Origin: SAR86 cluster bacterium REDSEA-S09_B4
Lineage (GTDB): Bacteria; Pseudomonadota; Gammaproteobacteria; Magnimaribacterales; Magnimaribacteraceae
DNA length: 39,090 nt
Assembly (NCBI GenBank): GCA_001628005.1
Contig: LUQU01000040.1
Span: 1 to 39,090, forward strand
Direction of reading: 5' to 3'
A model generated the notes under the pieces. It saw only the letters and a program-made list of their open reading frames with translations, did not search any database and had not been told where the DNA came from. Shown here piece by piece: positions 17,788 through 27,458 of the stretch (the first letter of the stretch is position 1; the number at the start of each line of letters is the position of its first letter). The translations under genes were made by a program, and so were the position numbers.

Positions 17788-18536
17788 TTTGTCTGAATTT
17801 TAATTTTTTCTTCCTTTAACATCTCTGTCAAAGCTTTAGCTACTTCTAACGAATTTGGGTGGTCACCATGTATACAAAGAGTTTTGGCTTTCAGCTTAAG
17901 AGATCTATTATTGCTCACGATCTTCTGATCACAGACTATACTTCGAGCTTGATTCATTTGTTCTTCCACCGTACTTAGTATTGATCCTTCTTGATTTCTA
18001 TCAACAAGCGTTAAGTCTTCGTTATAAGCTCGATCGATAAAAGCTTCTGGAATAAAAGTCATACCCTTTTCTTCTAACATTTGACCAAGTAAGGAATGAG
18101 CTGGTCCAATAATTGGTAATTTTTTTTCGAAAGAATTTACTAAATTTATGAATAGACTGCTTAATTCCTTATTTTTTGATACTTCGTTGTAAAGAAGACC
18201 ATGTAGTTTTATGTGATTCACAGGTGTTGATAAAGAATCTGCTACCTCCAAAAAGAGATCAATTTGTTCTCTAATAGATTTTTCTAGATCTTCAAGGCCT
18301 ATGTCGATCATTCTACGACCAAACCCTTCTTTATCAGGAAAGGAGGGGTGAGGTCCTATAGCAACACCATGTTCATTGCAGGCTTCAATAATAGTTTTAA
18401 TACTATTGAAATCTCCTATGTGCCCTCCACAAGCAATACTACAAGAACTAACATAGTTAAGAATATTGAGTTCATTATTTAATTGCGTTTCATTCCGATA
18501 TTCGCCCAAGTCGGAATTTATATCAATGGAAGTCAA
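17784..18536 (-). CDS. pxpA: 5-oxoprolinase subunit A (PxpA, LamB/YcsF family)
   Basis: A 250-residue LamB/YcsF-family protein, the catalytic subunit of 5-oxoprolinase. Family motifs appear in order: IDINSDLGE (4-12), SIACGGHIGD (33-42), GPHPSFPDKEGFGRR (61-75), KLHGLLYN (110-117), EAFIDRAYN, and LCIHGDHP near residue 225. The TTG start places IDINSDLGE at the N terminus as in the family, so it is preferred although no strong Shine-Dalgarno sequence is seen. The gene lies 11 bp after the crotonase and overlaps pxpB by 4 bp. Confidence 0.93.
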   Translation of the reverse strand: MTSIDINSDLGEYRNETQLNNELNILNYVSSCSIACGGHIGDFNSIKTIIEACNEHGVAIGPHPSFPDKEGFGRRMIDIGLEDLEKSIREQIDLFLEVADSLSTPVNHIKLHGLLYNEVSKNKELSSLFINLVNSFEKKLPIIGPAHSLLGQMLEEKGMTFIPEAFIDRAYNEDLTLVDRNQEGSILSTVEEQMNQARSIVCDQKIVSNNRSLKLKAKTLCIHGDHPNSLEVAKALTEMLKEEKIKIQTN

Positions 18537-18547
18537 TGCTTAAGAAA

Positions 18548-19357
18548 CTAAGTCTTTATCGACTTGAAGTTAGGTTTCCTTTTTTCTATAAAGGCTTTTA
18601 CGCCTTCTTTAAATTCCTCTCTATCAAGAAACACTTCCTGAGTGTCTCTCTCATAGTCTAGTTGTTTATCTAGAGTGGTAGACAGAGCATGATCATGAGC
18701 CTTAACCACAGCTTTCAGGCCCACTATCGGTCCATCAGCTATTTTATTTGCTAAGTCAAGTGCAGAATCTAACAGATCATCATCAGGAAAATAATCCCAT
18801 ATCAAACCCCATTCTTTAGCTAATTTAGCGTCTATATCTTCCCCTAATAAACCCATACCATTAGCTCTAGCACGACCTATTAACTGGGGTACAAACCAAG
18901 AGGAACCTACGTCAGAGATAATTCCTAATTGTGGTCCAAACACAAGTTTAAATTTAGCTGATTCAGCTGCAACTACTAAATCTCCACTTAGTGCTAAACC
19001 AACACCGCCTCCAGCAGCGATTCCATTGATAGCAGTTATAACGGGTTTATTGCCACTAGTTATAGCTCTAACAAGTGGATTAAATCCTATTTCCATATTA
19101 ACAGCAGCTGCTTGACCGGGGGAGTTGTTTTTGTCGTTAGGCCATCCACCATTAGCGAGATCCGCTCCGGCACAAAACCCTCTACCTTTTCCCGTTATAA
19201 CAACAGTTCTGACTTTTGGGTCATCGTTAATTTTATTCATAGTTTCTAATAGACCCATGATTAAGTCCTTGTTCATGGCATTAAGAACTTCAGGCCTGTT
19301 TAGGCTTATTAAGAAAACTCCTTTTTCTGATAAATTGGTTTGAATCGCGTCTGGCAT
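18548..19357 (-). CDS. Enoyl-CoA hydratase/isomerase (crotonase) family, PaaG-like
   Basis: A 269-residue crotonase-fold enzyme. The oxyanion-hole regions are GRGFCAGADLANGG (58-71) and NGIAAGGGVGLAL (111-123). The active-site stretch reads GPQLGIISDVGSSWFVPQLIG. The Glu used by hydratases in the P-E-L position is Gln143 here, while Asp149 occupies the Asp position of the PaaG-type PDxGxSW motif. This suggests a CoA-ester isomerase rather than a standard hydratase. It lies between an MFS transporter (38 bp) and pxpA (11 bp) on the minus strand. Its link to 5-oxoproline metabolism is unclear. Confidence 0.85.
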   Translation of the reverse strand: MPDAIQTNLSEKGVFLISLNRPEVLNAMNKDLIMGLLETMNKINDDPKVRTVVITGKGRGFCAGADLANGGWPNDKNNSPGQAAAVNMEIGFNPLVRAITSGNKPVITAINGIAAGGGVGLALSGDLVVAAESAKFKLVFGPQLGIISDVGSSWFVPQLIGRARANGMGLLGEDIDAKLAKEWGLIWDYFPDDDLLDSALDLANKIADGPIVGLKAVVKAHDHALSTTLDKQLDYERDTQEVFLDREEFKEGVKAFIEKRKPNFKSIKT

Positions 19358-19395
19358 AGAAAAATTATAACTGTTAACAGCTTTTTTTTAACCTT

Positions 19396-20643
19396 TTAAT
19401 CAAATTGCTTATCTGCACTAGCAAAGATCAAATAAAAGATCATGCCAAAGAAAGTTACACCTGCTACGACATAGAATACTGCTGCCCAGGAGCCAAACTC
19501 ATTTAATATAAGACCTGCTAAATAAACTCCAATAATACCTGGAATGGCGCCTATCATATTAGTGATTCCCATCAGTGTTCCTGTGTATTTTGGTCCTATA
19601 TCAGCATGATTAACTATGAAGCCTCCAGCTGCCATGCCTGAAAAGGCATTACCTAAGCACATAAGGCCCATAACTATTCCAACAGTATCAAATGAGGGGA
19701 TCAGCGTTAGACAGACACCCGCACCTCCAAAGCCAATAGTATTGCAGATTTTTCTAACACTCAGAGTCTTGAGTCCCATCTTTAATAAATAGTCACCAAA
19801 TAACCCTCCAAGATTTAAAAATATAAAAGAGGTCAAATGAGGGAGCATCGCAAGATAGCCTATAGAAGCAAAGTCCACACCTAAGCCTTGATTTATAAAT
19901 ATTGGCAGCCAAGACAAAAAAACAAAAAGAGAGTAGTTACTGCAAAAGTGTGCTACGCCGATTGCCCAAAGAGGCTTGTTAGTAATTAAGGTTTTCCAAG
20001 GAAGTTTATTGGCCCCTTCTACGGTAGGGGCTTCTCTTTCGATAAGAATAAGTTCTTGCCGAGAAATGTTGGGATGTTCTTTGGGAGAAGAAGTTACTAA
20101 CCTGTTCCAAAAATAGAACCACACAAAACCTACCGATCCAAAAAGATAAAATGCCCAAGGCCATCCAAGATGAAGAACTATGATAGGTGTAGTTATTAAA
20201 GCAAAAACGGTGCCAAGGAAGAGACCACTATTGGTAATACCAACTGATCTTGCTCTTTCTCCAAGTGGAATCCATCTAGCATAAAGACTGTGCCAGGCAG
20301 GGAAAGTTATTCCTTCACCTAGTCCCATTCCTATTCTTGCTAATATTAAGAATGCAAACCCAGCATATGAAGCCATGGGAGTTAAGATTGTAAATATAGA
20401 CCAAACTATTAATCCATAGCCAAGCACTAGCTTGGCTCCAAATTTATCAGAAAGATAGCCTCCTAATACTTGTGTGACTATATAACCAAGAAAGAAAGAC
20501 ATTGAGACAAAACCAATTCTTTCATAATCCCATCCCAGTTCTTCGGCCATGGGTATGATAGTTACAGAGATATTTACTCTATCTATATAGCAGATAAAGA
20601 CAGCTAGAATAGTTAATCCAATTACCTTGAATCTAGTTGGCAT
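19396..20643 (-). CDS. MFS transporter, anion:cation symporter (ACS) family
   Basis: A 415-residue MFS permease with about twelve membrane segments. The N-terminal signature CYIDRVNISVTIIPM, the loop GGYLSDKFGAKLVLG and GMGLGEGITFPAWHSL are characteristic of the ACS/SLC17-like family, which moves organic anions such as hexuronates, phthalate or glutamate-like acids. It is the first gene of the minus-strand operon leading into the crotonase and pxpABC. A carboxylated substrate such as 5-oxoproline or a related acid is therefore plausible but unproven. The ATG is about 120 bp from the divergent CoA-transferase ATG. Confidence 0.87.
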   Translation of the reverse strand: MPTRFKVIGLTILAVFICYIDRVNISVTIIPMAEELGWDYERIGFVSMSFFLGYIVTQVLGGYLSDKFGAKLVLGYGLIVWSIFTILTPMASYAGFAFLILARIGMGLGEGITFPAWHSLYARWIPLGERARSVGITNSGLFLGTVFALITTPIIVLHLGWPWAFYLFGSVGFVWFYFWNRLVTSSPKEHPNISRQELILIEREAPTVEGANKLPWKTLITNKPLWAIGVAHFCSNYSLFVFLSWLPIFINQGLGVDFASIGYLAMLPHLTSFIFLNLGGLFGDYLLKMGLKTLSVRKICNTIGFGGAGVCLTLIPSFDTVGIVMGLMCLGNAFSGMAAGGFIVNHADIGPKYTGTLMGITNMIGAIPGIIGVYLAGLILNEFGSWAAVFYVVAGVTFFGMIFYLIFASADKQFD

Positions 20644-20665
20644 GCTTCATTTAAACATTGAATAG

Positions 20666-20693
20666 TTGAAACTTGTAGGAGAAAAAGTATTTA
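20666..20693 (+). promoter_or_regulatory. Possible sigma70 promoter for the CoA-transferase operon
   Basis: TTGAAA at 20666-20671 and TATTTA at 20688-20693 are separated by 16 bases in the divergent intergenic region. The match is moderate and the region is AT-rich, so this is tentative. Confidence 0.25.
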
Positions 20694-20751
20694 AAAAATT
20701 AAATATAAATTCTTAACTATTGTGATAACTTTAGCCTCTAATTTTTGTTTT

Positions 20752-20758
20752 GGAGGGG
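20752..20758 (+). promoter_or_regulatory. Ribosome-binding site fixing the CoA-transferase start
   Basis: GGAGGGG lies about 8 bases before ATG 20766. The frame is open to a TTG at 20745, but that start would place the ribosome site inside the coding region. Confidence 0.65.
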
Positions 20759-20765
20759 ACGGTTT

Positions 20766-21983
20766 ATGGAAGAAGAGAAATTATTATTAGAAGGCATAAA
20801 AGTTGTCGATGCCGCTAGTTTTATTGCGGGACCCGCTGCGGCAACAATAATGTCAGATTATGGAGCTGAAGTAATAAAAATTGAACCTCCCGAAGTAGGG
20901 GATAGTCTCAGGTGGTTAATTTCTAGAGGAAGAATGCCGGAGGGCCCTGATAATTATTGTTGGCAATTAACTTCAAGAAATAAAAAAAGTATTGCTCTAA
21001 ATCTTAAAGATAAGGAGGCTCAAGAAATACTTATTGATTTAGTTAAAACAGCTGATGTGTTTATTACAAACATGCCTTTTCCAATAAGGGAGAGATTAAA
21101 GTTAAGATCTGAAGACATAAGGCCTCATAATGAAAGACTTATATACGCTTCACTTTCTGGTTATGGTGAAGTTGGGCCTGACGCTAATCGAACGGCATAT
21201 GATTCTTTGGCTTGGTGGGCAAGGTCAGGTCTGATGGATTTTGTAAGACCTTCAACTAGCTCCCCACCAGCTTGGTCTACTCCTGGTATGGGAGATCATC
21301 CAACAGCAACGGCATTATTTAGTGCAATTATGACTGCACTCTATAGGAGAGAAAAGACTGGAAAAGGGACAGAAGTTTCTACTTCTTTAATGGCAAATGG
21401 AGCATGGTCCAATGGATGTTTTATCCAAGGTGCTTTAATGGATGTTGAATTTGCTGATAGAACAGATCCTCTTCCTAAACATCCTTTTGGGGATATTTTT
21501 GACACTGGAGATGGTCGACAAGTAGCTTTGGCTTTGGTGAATGCTCTTAAAGAATGGCCAAAATTAGCAAAAGCTTTTAACAGAGAAGATTTACTAAAAG
21601 ATCCAAGGTTTGAGGGTACAGGGCTCATCGATAATCAAGAGGATTTAAGAGTAGAGTTAAGCAAAGAGTTTGGTAACCGAGATGTTGATCAGATAAATTC
21701 AGCTTTAAGAGAATCTGGCGTTACTTACGGATTTATTGGAAAAATTACAGAATGCAAAACTGATGAACAATTTTTAGAAACCGAGACGTTAGTGCCAATG
21801 AAACACGAGAAGATGCCTGGATTGTTAACTGTTAATAGCCCTATAAAGATTAGTGATGAACCTAAAAAGCAACCCTACAGAGCTCCTATATTAGGAGAGC
21901 ATACCCAGGAAATACTGAAAGGATTAGGTTTCGATGAAAGTAAAATTAACGAATTGAAAGAAACAGGAGCAATAGAGTATTAA
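20766..21983 (+). CDS. Family III CoA-transferase (CaiB/BaiF), probably dicarboxylate such as glutarate
   Basis: A 405-residue family III CoA-transferase. The N terminus has [17 protein letters not shown] and [17 protein letters not shown], and the catalytic aspartate is Asp146 in [10 protein letters not shown]. Such enzymes move CoA between organic acids through an aspartyl-CoA anhydride. It lies 2 bp before a glutaryl-CoA dehydrogenase gene. That pairing matches the known succinyl-CoA:glutarate CoA-transferase/GcdH arrangement, so activation of glutarate is the best guess. The assignment to the family is firm; the substrate is inferred from the neighbour. Confidence 0.9.
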   Translation: MEEEKLLLEGIKVVDAASFIAGPAAATIMSDYGAEVIKIEPPEVGDSLRWLISRGRMPEGPDNYCWQLTSRNKKSIALNLKDKEAQEILIDLVKTADVFITNMPFPIRERLKLRSEDIRPHNERLIYASLSGYGEVGPDANRTAYDSLAWWARSGLMDFVRPSTSSPPAWSTPGMGDHPTATALFSAIMTALYRREKTGKGTEVSTSLMANGAWSNGCFIQGALMDVEFADRTDPLPKHPFGDIFDTGDGRQVALALVNALKEWPKLAKAFNREDLLKDPRFEGTGLIDNQEDLRVELSKEFGNRDVDQINSALRESGVTYGFIGKITECKTDEQFLETETLVPMKHEKMPGLLTVNSPIKISDEPKKQPYRAPILGEHTQEILKGLGFDESKINELKETGAIEY

Positions 21984-21985
21984 GC

Positions 21986-23146
21986 ATGAGTAGTTGGGAA
22001 GATATATTTAATTTTAATGATCAGCTTTCTCAAGAGGAGAGATTGATTGAGTCTAGTACCAAAGAGTATTGTCAAAAATCTTTAATGCCCAGAATTTTAG
22101 AGGCTAATAGAAATGAGTCTTTTGATAAAGCAATTTATAAGGAACTTGGTAGTCTGGGTTTACTTGGAGCACCTATAGAGGGTTATGGTTGTGCAGGCAC
22201 TAATTATGTTTCTTATGGGCTTATTACTAGAGAGATTGAGAGAGTGGATTCAAGTTACAGGTCAGCCTATAGCGTTCAAACTTCTTTAGCTATGCATCCC
22301 ATTCATAAATTTGGTTCTGAAGAACAAAAAAATCATTATTTACCAAAAATGGCAAAGGGAGAGATCATAGGTTGTTTTGGGTTAACTGAACCTGATGCAG
22401 GTTCAGACCCAGGCAGTATGAGGTCAATAGCTAAAAAAGTGAAGGGAGGTTACAAGTTAACCGGATCTAAAACATGGATTACTAACGCCCCCATTGCAGA
22501 TCTGTTAATAATATGGGCGATGGACGAAGATAGTAAATTGAGAGGTTTTATTGTTGAAAGGGAAGATAAAGGATTAGAAACACCTTACTTGAAAGGAAAG
22601 TTTTCTTTAAGAGCTTCCGCTACAGGACAGATTTTAATGGATGATATTTTTGTACCTGAAGATAGAGTTTTACCAGAAGTTGAAAGTTTCAAGGGCCCAT
22701 TTTCATGCTTAAATATGGCGAGGTACGGAATAGCTTGGGGAGCCATAGGAGCAGCAGAATTCTGTTGGCATGCTGCTAGAAGCTATTCCTTAGATAGGGA
22801 GCAATTTGGTTCACCTTTGGCTGCAAAACAAATAATCCAAAAGAAACTAGTTGAAATGCAAACAGAGATTGCCCTTGGTCTTCAGTCCTGTCTGAGAGTG
22901 GGTAGACTTATTGACGAACAAAAAATGATTCCAGAAATGATTTCTCTAATTAAAAGAAACAATTGTGGAAAGGCGTTAGATATAGCTAGAACCTCTAGAG
23001 ATATACATGGCGGAAATGGTATATCGGATGAATTTCATGTTATTCGGCATGTTATGAATCTAGAAGCTGTTAACACTTATGAGGGTACGCATGATGTGCA
23101 TGCACTTATTTTAGGTAATTTACAGACAGGAATTAATGCTTTTTGA
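21986..23146 (+). CDS. gcdH: Glutaryl-CoA dehydrogenase-like acyl-CoA dehydrogenase
   Basis: A 386-residue FAD acyl-CoA dehydrogenase. GCDH-specific features are [20 protein letters not shown] with Arg92 (the glutarate-carboxylate-binding Arg94 of human GCDH), [16 protein letters not shown], and Glu366 in [15 protein letters not shown], which matches the catalytic Glu370 of the human enzyme. It would oxidise and decarboxylate glutaryl-CoA to crotonyl-CoA. It starts 2 bp after the CoA-transferase stop and overlaps the following amidohydrolase by 11 bp, so the three genes are one operon. The role in lysine, tryptophan or glutarate breakdown is inferred. Confidence 0.9.
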   Translation: MSSWEDIFNFNDQLSQEERLIESSTKEYCQKSLMPRILEANRNESFDKAIYKELGSLGLLGAPIEGYGCAGTNYVSYGLITREIERVDSSYRSAYSVQTSLAMHPIHKFGSEEQKNHYLPKMAKGEIIGCFGLTEPDAGSDPGSMRSIAKKVKGGYKLTGSKTWITNAPIADLLIIWAMDEDSKLRGFIVEREDKGLETPYLKGKFSLRASATGQILMDDIFVPEDRVLPEVESFKGPFSCLNMARYGIAWGAIGAAEFCWHAARSYSLDREQFGSPLAAKQIIQKKLVEMQTEIALGLQSCLRVGRLIDEQKMIPEMISLIKRNNCGKALDIARTSRDIHGGNGISDEFHVIRHVMNLEAVNTYEGTHDVHALILGNLQTGINAF

Positions 23147-24848
23147 TAGATTTGATGTAAATCGCAAAAGAAAAATAGAGAGATTCTCTGTTTTCTTAAT
23201 TCTAAGCTTGTGTTTAGTAAGTTGTAGTGAAAATGAAGTTTGCAAGAAAGCAGATGTAGTTCTTGTAAACACAACTATTTATACGGTCAATGAATTAAAA
23301 CCAAAGGCTGAAGCCTTGGCTTTTTTAGGTGATACCTTAGTATTCGTAGGAAGCAATGAGTTGTCTAAGGAATATCAATGTGGTGAAGCTAAAGTTATAG
23401 ATCTAGAAGGGAGTTTTGTTTATCCAGGTTTTGTTGATTCACATGCCCATCTTAAAGGCATTGGTACAAGGGAGAATTCCTTAAATCTTCAAGGAATAAA
23501 TAGCCTTAAAGAAATGCTAACTGCAGTAGAAATCTACTCTAATGGGATTGAATCAGGTGAATGGGTCGTAGGCAGAGGTTGGATAGAAAAGGTATGGCCT
23601 GAAAAACGTTTTCCAACAAGATACGAGTTAGATAGATTTTCCTCGGACAAACCTGTATTGCTCGAGCGCGCTGATGGTCACGCAGTTGTAGTGAATAGTT
23701 TAGCTTTAGAATTAGCGGGCATATCTTCAGAGTCTATAGATCCACACGGTGGAAGAATTGAAAAAGATAAAAATGGTCAACCAACAGGAATGTTGATTGA
23801 TAGAGCAACTTCTTTAGTTGAAAAATTAATACCTGAAAGAACAAAGCAGGAAGATAAAAGAGATTTAAAAGCTGGAATTGATAGGAATGTATCTCTTGGG
23901 TGGACTCAAGTACAAATAGCTGGAGGCACGTTCTCTGATATCAAAATCTTAGAAGAGATAAGGGAAGAAGGGAATTTGTTGCAGAGAGTTTATTTTGCTG
24001 TAAGTGCAGGTGAACCAGCTGAAACTCTTTTAAAAGTCGGTTCGACATTGGATCCTACAAATATGTTAACAATAAGGGGTATTAAGCTATATGCAGATGG
24101 TGCCTTGGGTTCTAGAGGAGCTGCTTTAATTGAAAAATATGACGATCAAGAAACTAAAGGTCTAATCATCTTTACAAAAGAGGAAACAATGCCCGTTCTC
24201 ATAGAAGCCTTACAAAAAGGTATTCAGATTCAAACTCATGCAATTGGAGATATGGGAAATAGATTAACTCTAGACTGGTATGAAGAGGCCTTTGGTTTAG
24301 TTAAAGAAGAAGAAAGGCAAATAGTTGACCCTAGATGGAGAATAGAACATTCACAAATTATCACAGAGGAAGATCAAATCCGCTTCAAAGGCATGGAGAT
24401 CATTGCTTCTATGCAACCTTCTCATGCCATTGGAGATTTACATTTCGCTCCATCAAGACTTGGTCTGGATAGAGTAGGGAATGGTTATCCTTGGAGAAAT
24501 TTAATTGATTTAGGAGTGATTATAGCTGGAGGTTCTGATGCACCCGTTGAAATAGGCGACCCTTTGATTGAATTTTATGCTGCGGTAGCTAGAAAAGATT
24601 TGGATGGCTTTTATAGTACAGGTTGGCACTTGGAACAGGCAGTTACTAGAAAAGAAGCTCTAAAAATGTTTACCATTTGGCCTGCGTTCGCTGCATTCCA
24701 AGAAGACATAAAAGGAACCATTGAAGTTGGTAAGTTAGCCGATCTAACAGTTTTTTCTAAAGATATTATGAAAGTTCCGGAAGAGGAAATTATCAAAACA
24801 CAGGCTGTTATGACTATTGTGAATGGCCAAATAGTATTTGAACTCTAA
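23136..24848 (+). CDS. Lipoprotein amidohydrolase, YtcJ-like (amidohydrolase family 3)
   Basis: A 570-residue metal-dependent amidohydrolase of the YtcJ type. Residues 1-30 form a lipoprotein signal peptide with lipobox LVSC and lipidated Cys30, so the enzyme should be membrane-anchored outside the cytoplasm. Metal-site residues are His103 and His105 (VDSHAHLKG), Lys317 ([14 protein letters not shown]), His368 ([10 protein letters not shown]), His405 (WRIEHSQI) and Asp468 (AGGSDAPVE). The start overlaps gcdH by 11 bp, so it is co-transcribed. Its extracytoplasmic position suggests it releases a substrate for uptake. The substrate of such YtcJ relatives is mostly unknown. Confidence 0.87.
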   Translation: MLFDRFDVNRKRKIERFSVFLILSLCLVSCSENEVCKKADVVLVNTTIYTVNELKPKAEALAFLGDTLVFVGSNELSKEYQCGEAKVIDLEGSFVYPGFVDSHAHLKGIGTRENSLNLQGINSLKEMLTAVEIYSNGIESGEWVVGRGWIEKVWPEKRFPTRYELDRFSSDKPVLLERADGHAVVVNSLALELAGISSESIDPHGGRIEKDKNGQPTGMLIDRATSLVEKLIPERTKQEDKRDLKAGIDRNVSLGWTQVQIAGGTFSDIKILEEIREEGNLLQRVYFAVSAGEPAETLLKVGSTLDPTNMLTIRGIKLYADGALGSRGAALIEKYDDQETKGLIIFTKEETMPVLIEALQKGIQIQTHAIGDMGNRLTLDWYEEAFGLVKEEERQIVDPRWRIEHSQIITEEDQIRFKGMEIIASMQPSHAIGDLHFAPSRLGLDRVGNGYPWRNLIDLGVIIAGGSDAPVEIGDPLIEFYAAVARKDLDGFYSTGWHLEQAVTRKEALKMFTIWPAFAAFQEDIKGTIEVGKLADLTVFSKDIMKVPEEEIIKTQAVMTIVNGQIVFEL

Positions 24849-24879
24849 AAAAAAGGGGCACCTAAGTGCCCCTTTTTTC
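24847..24879. terminator. Bidirectional intrinsic terminator
   Basis: The perfect 7-bp stem GGGGCAC/GTGCCCC (24855-24861 and 24866-24872) encloses the four-base loop CTAA. Eight A residues precede it and six T residues follow, so it can work on both strands. It lies between the converging amidohydrolase and TonB-receptor genes and should end both transcripts. Confidence 0.92.
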
Positions 24880-24894
24880 TAAATGAATTTTTTA

Positions 24895-27429
24895 TTAAAA
24901 ATCCATTCCTACTTTGAAGTAGTAGAAGGCTCCATTAAATCCAAGAGGTGATGCTTCAGGATATTCCCATCCTAAAATCAAGCCTCTCTTTTCCTTATCT
25001 GGATGGTCATCAAAAGCATTTTGAGCACCAAAAGTAAGAGTGTAGTCACCTAAATCTCTTGATACTTCAAGGTCGATGGTAGACATGTCACTTATGTAAC
25101 CTCCACCGCCGCCCCATTCTTCTGTAAACCACTCATCAACCCAATTCATTCTTCCTAGAACTCTCCAGTCACCAGTATTATGAACTGCTGATAGATTCCA
25201 ACGTTTTCCAGGTAGAAGCTTCTCTAATTGATCTATCCTACCTGAACCTATTAGACCCCCAGTTCTATCAACTTCTGTTTCAACATCACTGTACACAAAT
25301 GTAAATGATGTATTTCCATTAGCTATCTCAGTGTCGTAAGTAGCAACTATGTCAAAACCGTCGGTGGTTGTATCAAAGTCGTTTACGTAAAACCTGAAAT
25401 TAGTTAAATCGCCAGCACCTGGAACTCCCAGAGACTGAAGAAGGGCAATATCGGCTGCTGTTATAGAGATATCATCGCCTTGAGTAATACGATCTTCTAA
25501 TTCAATACTATAGAAATCAAAAGTCACATTTAAGGCATCTGTTGCATCCCAAACAAAACCGAAACTGGTGTTTGTAGATTCTTCAGGAGTTAACTCTTTA
25601 CCACCGTAGTAAACAGAAACAGGGTTAGTAGGAGCTAGAGTACCTTTCTGATACAAATCACCTCCAGCATCTGCAACCGTAGATATATTGGAAATATTTG
25701 CTTGACCAGGCGTTGGAGCTCTGAAGCCTGTACTTGTAGTTCCTCTCAAAGAGAGGTTATCAGTAGCTCTGTATAGGAAAGACAGTTTGCTATTGCTTGT
25801 AGATCCGAAAGTATCAAAGTCTTCATAACGAACAGCCAAGCCCATTAGTAATTGTTCCGATACATCCGCTTCTAGATCTACATAGAGAGCAAAGTTGCTT
25901 CTATCCCAAGTTCCAGCCATGCTTGGAGAAAAACCTCCAAAGCCATTAGACCCAATTCCAAAACCTTGTTTGAAGTAAGGACCTATTTCCCAGCTTTCTT
26001 CATTACCTGAGATAACAGTAAATTGTTCTTCTCTAAATTCTAGACCATAAGCTACGTTTAAGTCAGAAGCAAAACCGTCCACTTCAACCTGCTTAACCAT
26101 GTCAACATTAAAGTTCTTTTCTAATTGTACATAACTTCCTGGATTGAACTCAGTTGGAGTATCAGGTCCAAGCGAAGCATTAACTGTGTTCATGATGAAA
26201 TAGTCAGCTTGGTTTTCTCCCACACTTACACTTATATCCCACATAGTTCCTGAGTCAGTTGTTCCAGTTACACCAGAAGCAATACTCCAGTCCATTACAT
26301 CTCCACCAAAACTAGGAGTAAATCCACCTGGCCACATTTCATTAAAAACAAAACAGTTTGGATCAGCTTTTATGGCTGCTAAAGCTGTATCTGTAGATGA
26401 TCCAGCTCCTGTAGCAGGAACGGGAACAACTGGACAAGTCCTTGCAGCACCAGTTGTAGCTTCTGCCACATCACCAACCAATCTTGTTGCTCCTCCATCC
26501 GTAGAGAAAACTCCACCCCTATTTGTTGGGTTTCTGAAAAAGAAACCTCCTAAGACATTTCTTTCACCGTAGTTTCCAAAGAGGTAAAAATCTTTTGATT
26601 CATCCAAAGATAAACCTATATTCACGACAAACTTATAGTCATCACTCACATCAGGAGATCCCCATATCTGAGCAGGTTCAGGATAGTTCCAAATTGCGGT
26701 ATTACCACCATCATACAGTCCTTGAGCATCAGCTCTTTGAACACTTCTGCTTGTTGCTTGTGAATCTTGAAGTTCTACCGATAAGTTAGCAAAACCAGAG
26801 GAAGTAAATGGCATTCCAATATTAGCTGCTATTCTCCATGCATCTCCATCTCCTTCTTTGTATTCACCAGTTCTTATCTCAAGCTGAGTTCCCTCTGAAT
26901 CATCCCTTAAGACAAAGTTCATTATTCCGGCAATAGCGTCAGAGCCATACTGGGCTGAAGCACCGTCTCTTAGAACTTCCACTTGTTTTAAAGCAATAGA
27001 AGGAATAGCAGAAATATCTGGACCTTGCGCTCCATCTGAAATACCACTACCTAAGAAAGAGATTACAGCACCCCTGTGTCTCCTTTTTCCATTAACCAAT
27101 ACCAACATATTGTCGGGAGGTAAGCCTCTTAAATTAGCGGGCCTAATCAAAGTAGCGGCATCACTAATTGGCTGTGTGTTTACATTAAAAGAAGGAACTA
27201 AAGTCCTAATCATGTCTGGAAGGTCCATAGCACCTTGATTAACAAAATCAGATCCCGTAATAATGTCGACTGGCGCAGGGGAGTCCCCTACAGATCTTGC
27301 TTCTCTTCTTGAACCAACAGCAACTACTTCTTCAACATCATCTGCTCCAAAAGCAGTAGAAGAAATAGCCGGGAGGCCCAACAAAGATATAGCAATTGCC
27401 AGACTATTAAATAACCTAAATTTTTTCAT
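24895..27429 (-). CDS. TonB-dependent outer-membrane receptor
   Basis: An 844-residue TonB-dependent receptor. The start is set at the ATG giving MKKFRLFNSLAI because a signal peptide (about 1-28, ending AFG) begins there and GGGGAA sits just upstream; a longer frame reaches 27504. The TonB box is EEVVAVGSR (33-41). The plug domain runs roughly 48-175 with NMLVLVNGKRRHRG, VEVLRDGASAQYGSDAIAGI and NFVLRDD. A beta-barrel follows, ending in the outer-membrane sorting signal with terminal Phe. The only two cysteines, Cys332 and Cys359, could form a disulfide in an external loop. The ligand is unknown. It faces the amidohydrolase across a shared terminator. Confidence 0.93.
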   Translation of the reverse strand: MKKFRLFNSLAIAISLLGLPAISSTAFGADDVEEVVAVGSRREARSVGDSPAPVDIITGSDFVNQGAMDLPDMIRTLVPSFNVNTQPISDAATLIRPANLRGLPPDNMLVLVNGKRRHRGAVISFLGSGISDGAQGPDISAIPSIALKQVEVLRDGASAQYGSDAIAGIMNFVLRDDSEGTQLEIRTGEYKEGDGDAWRIAANIGMPFTSSGFANLSVELQDSQATSRSVQRADAQGLYDGGNTAIWNYPEPAQIWGSPDVSDDYKFVVNIGLSLDESKDFYLFGNYGERNVLGGFFFRNPTNRGGVFSTDGGATRLVGDVAEATTGAARTCPVVPVPATGAGSSTDTALAAIKADPNCFVFNEMWPGGFTPSFGGDVMDWSIASGVTGTTDSGTMWDISVSVGENQADYFIMNTVNASLGPDTPTEFNPGSYVQLEKNFNVDMVKQVEVDGFASDLNVAYGLEFREEQFTVISGNEESWEIGPYFKQGFGIGSNGFGGFSPSMAGTWDRSNFALYVDLEADVSEQLLMGLAVRYEDFDTFGSTSNSKLSFLYRATDNLSLRGTTSTGFRAPTPGQANISNISTVADAGGDLYQKGTLAPTNPVSVYYGGKELTPEESTNTSFGFVWDATDALNVTFDFYSIELEDRITQGDDISITAADIALLQSLGVPGAGDLTNFRFYVNDFDTTTDGFDIVATYDTEIANGNTSFTFVYSDVETEVDRTGGLIGSGRIDQLEKLLPGKRWNLSAVHNTGDWRVLGRMNWVDEWFTEEWGGGGGYISDMSTIDLEVSRDLGDYTLTFGAQNAFDDHPDKEKRGLILGWEYPEASPLGFNGAFYYFKVGMDF

Positions 27430-27458
27430 ATTTTTCCCCAAATTTAAAAAAATAAAAA

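Noticed and set aside
19371-19380. Perfect palindrome CTGTTAACAG followed by a T run
   Set aside because: It looks like a terminator or operator on the plus strand, but no plus-strand gene ends there, and the stem has almost no loop. It lies within a minus-strand operon gap.
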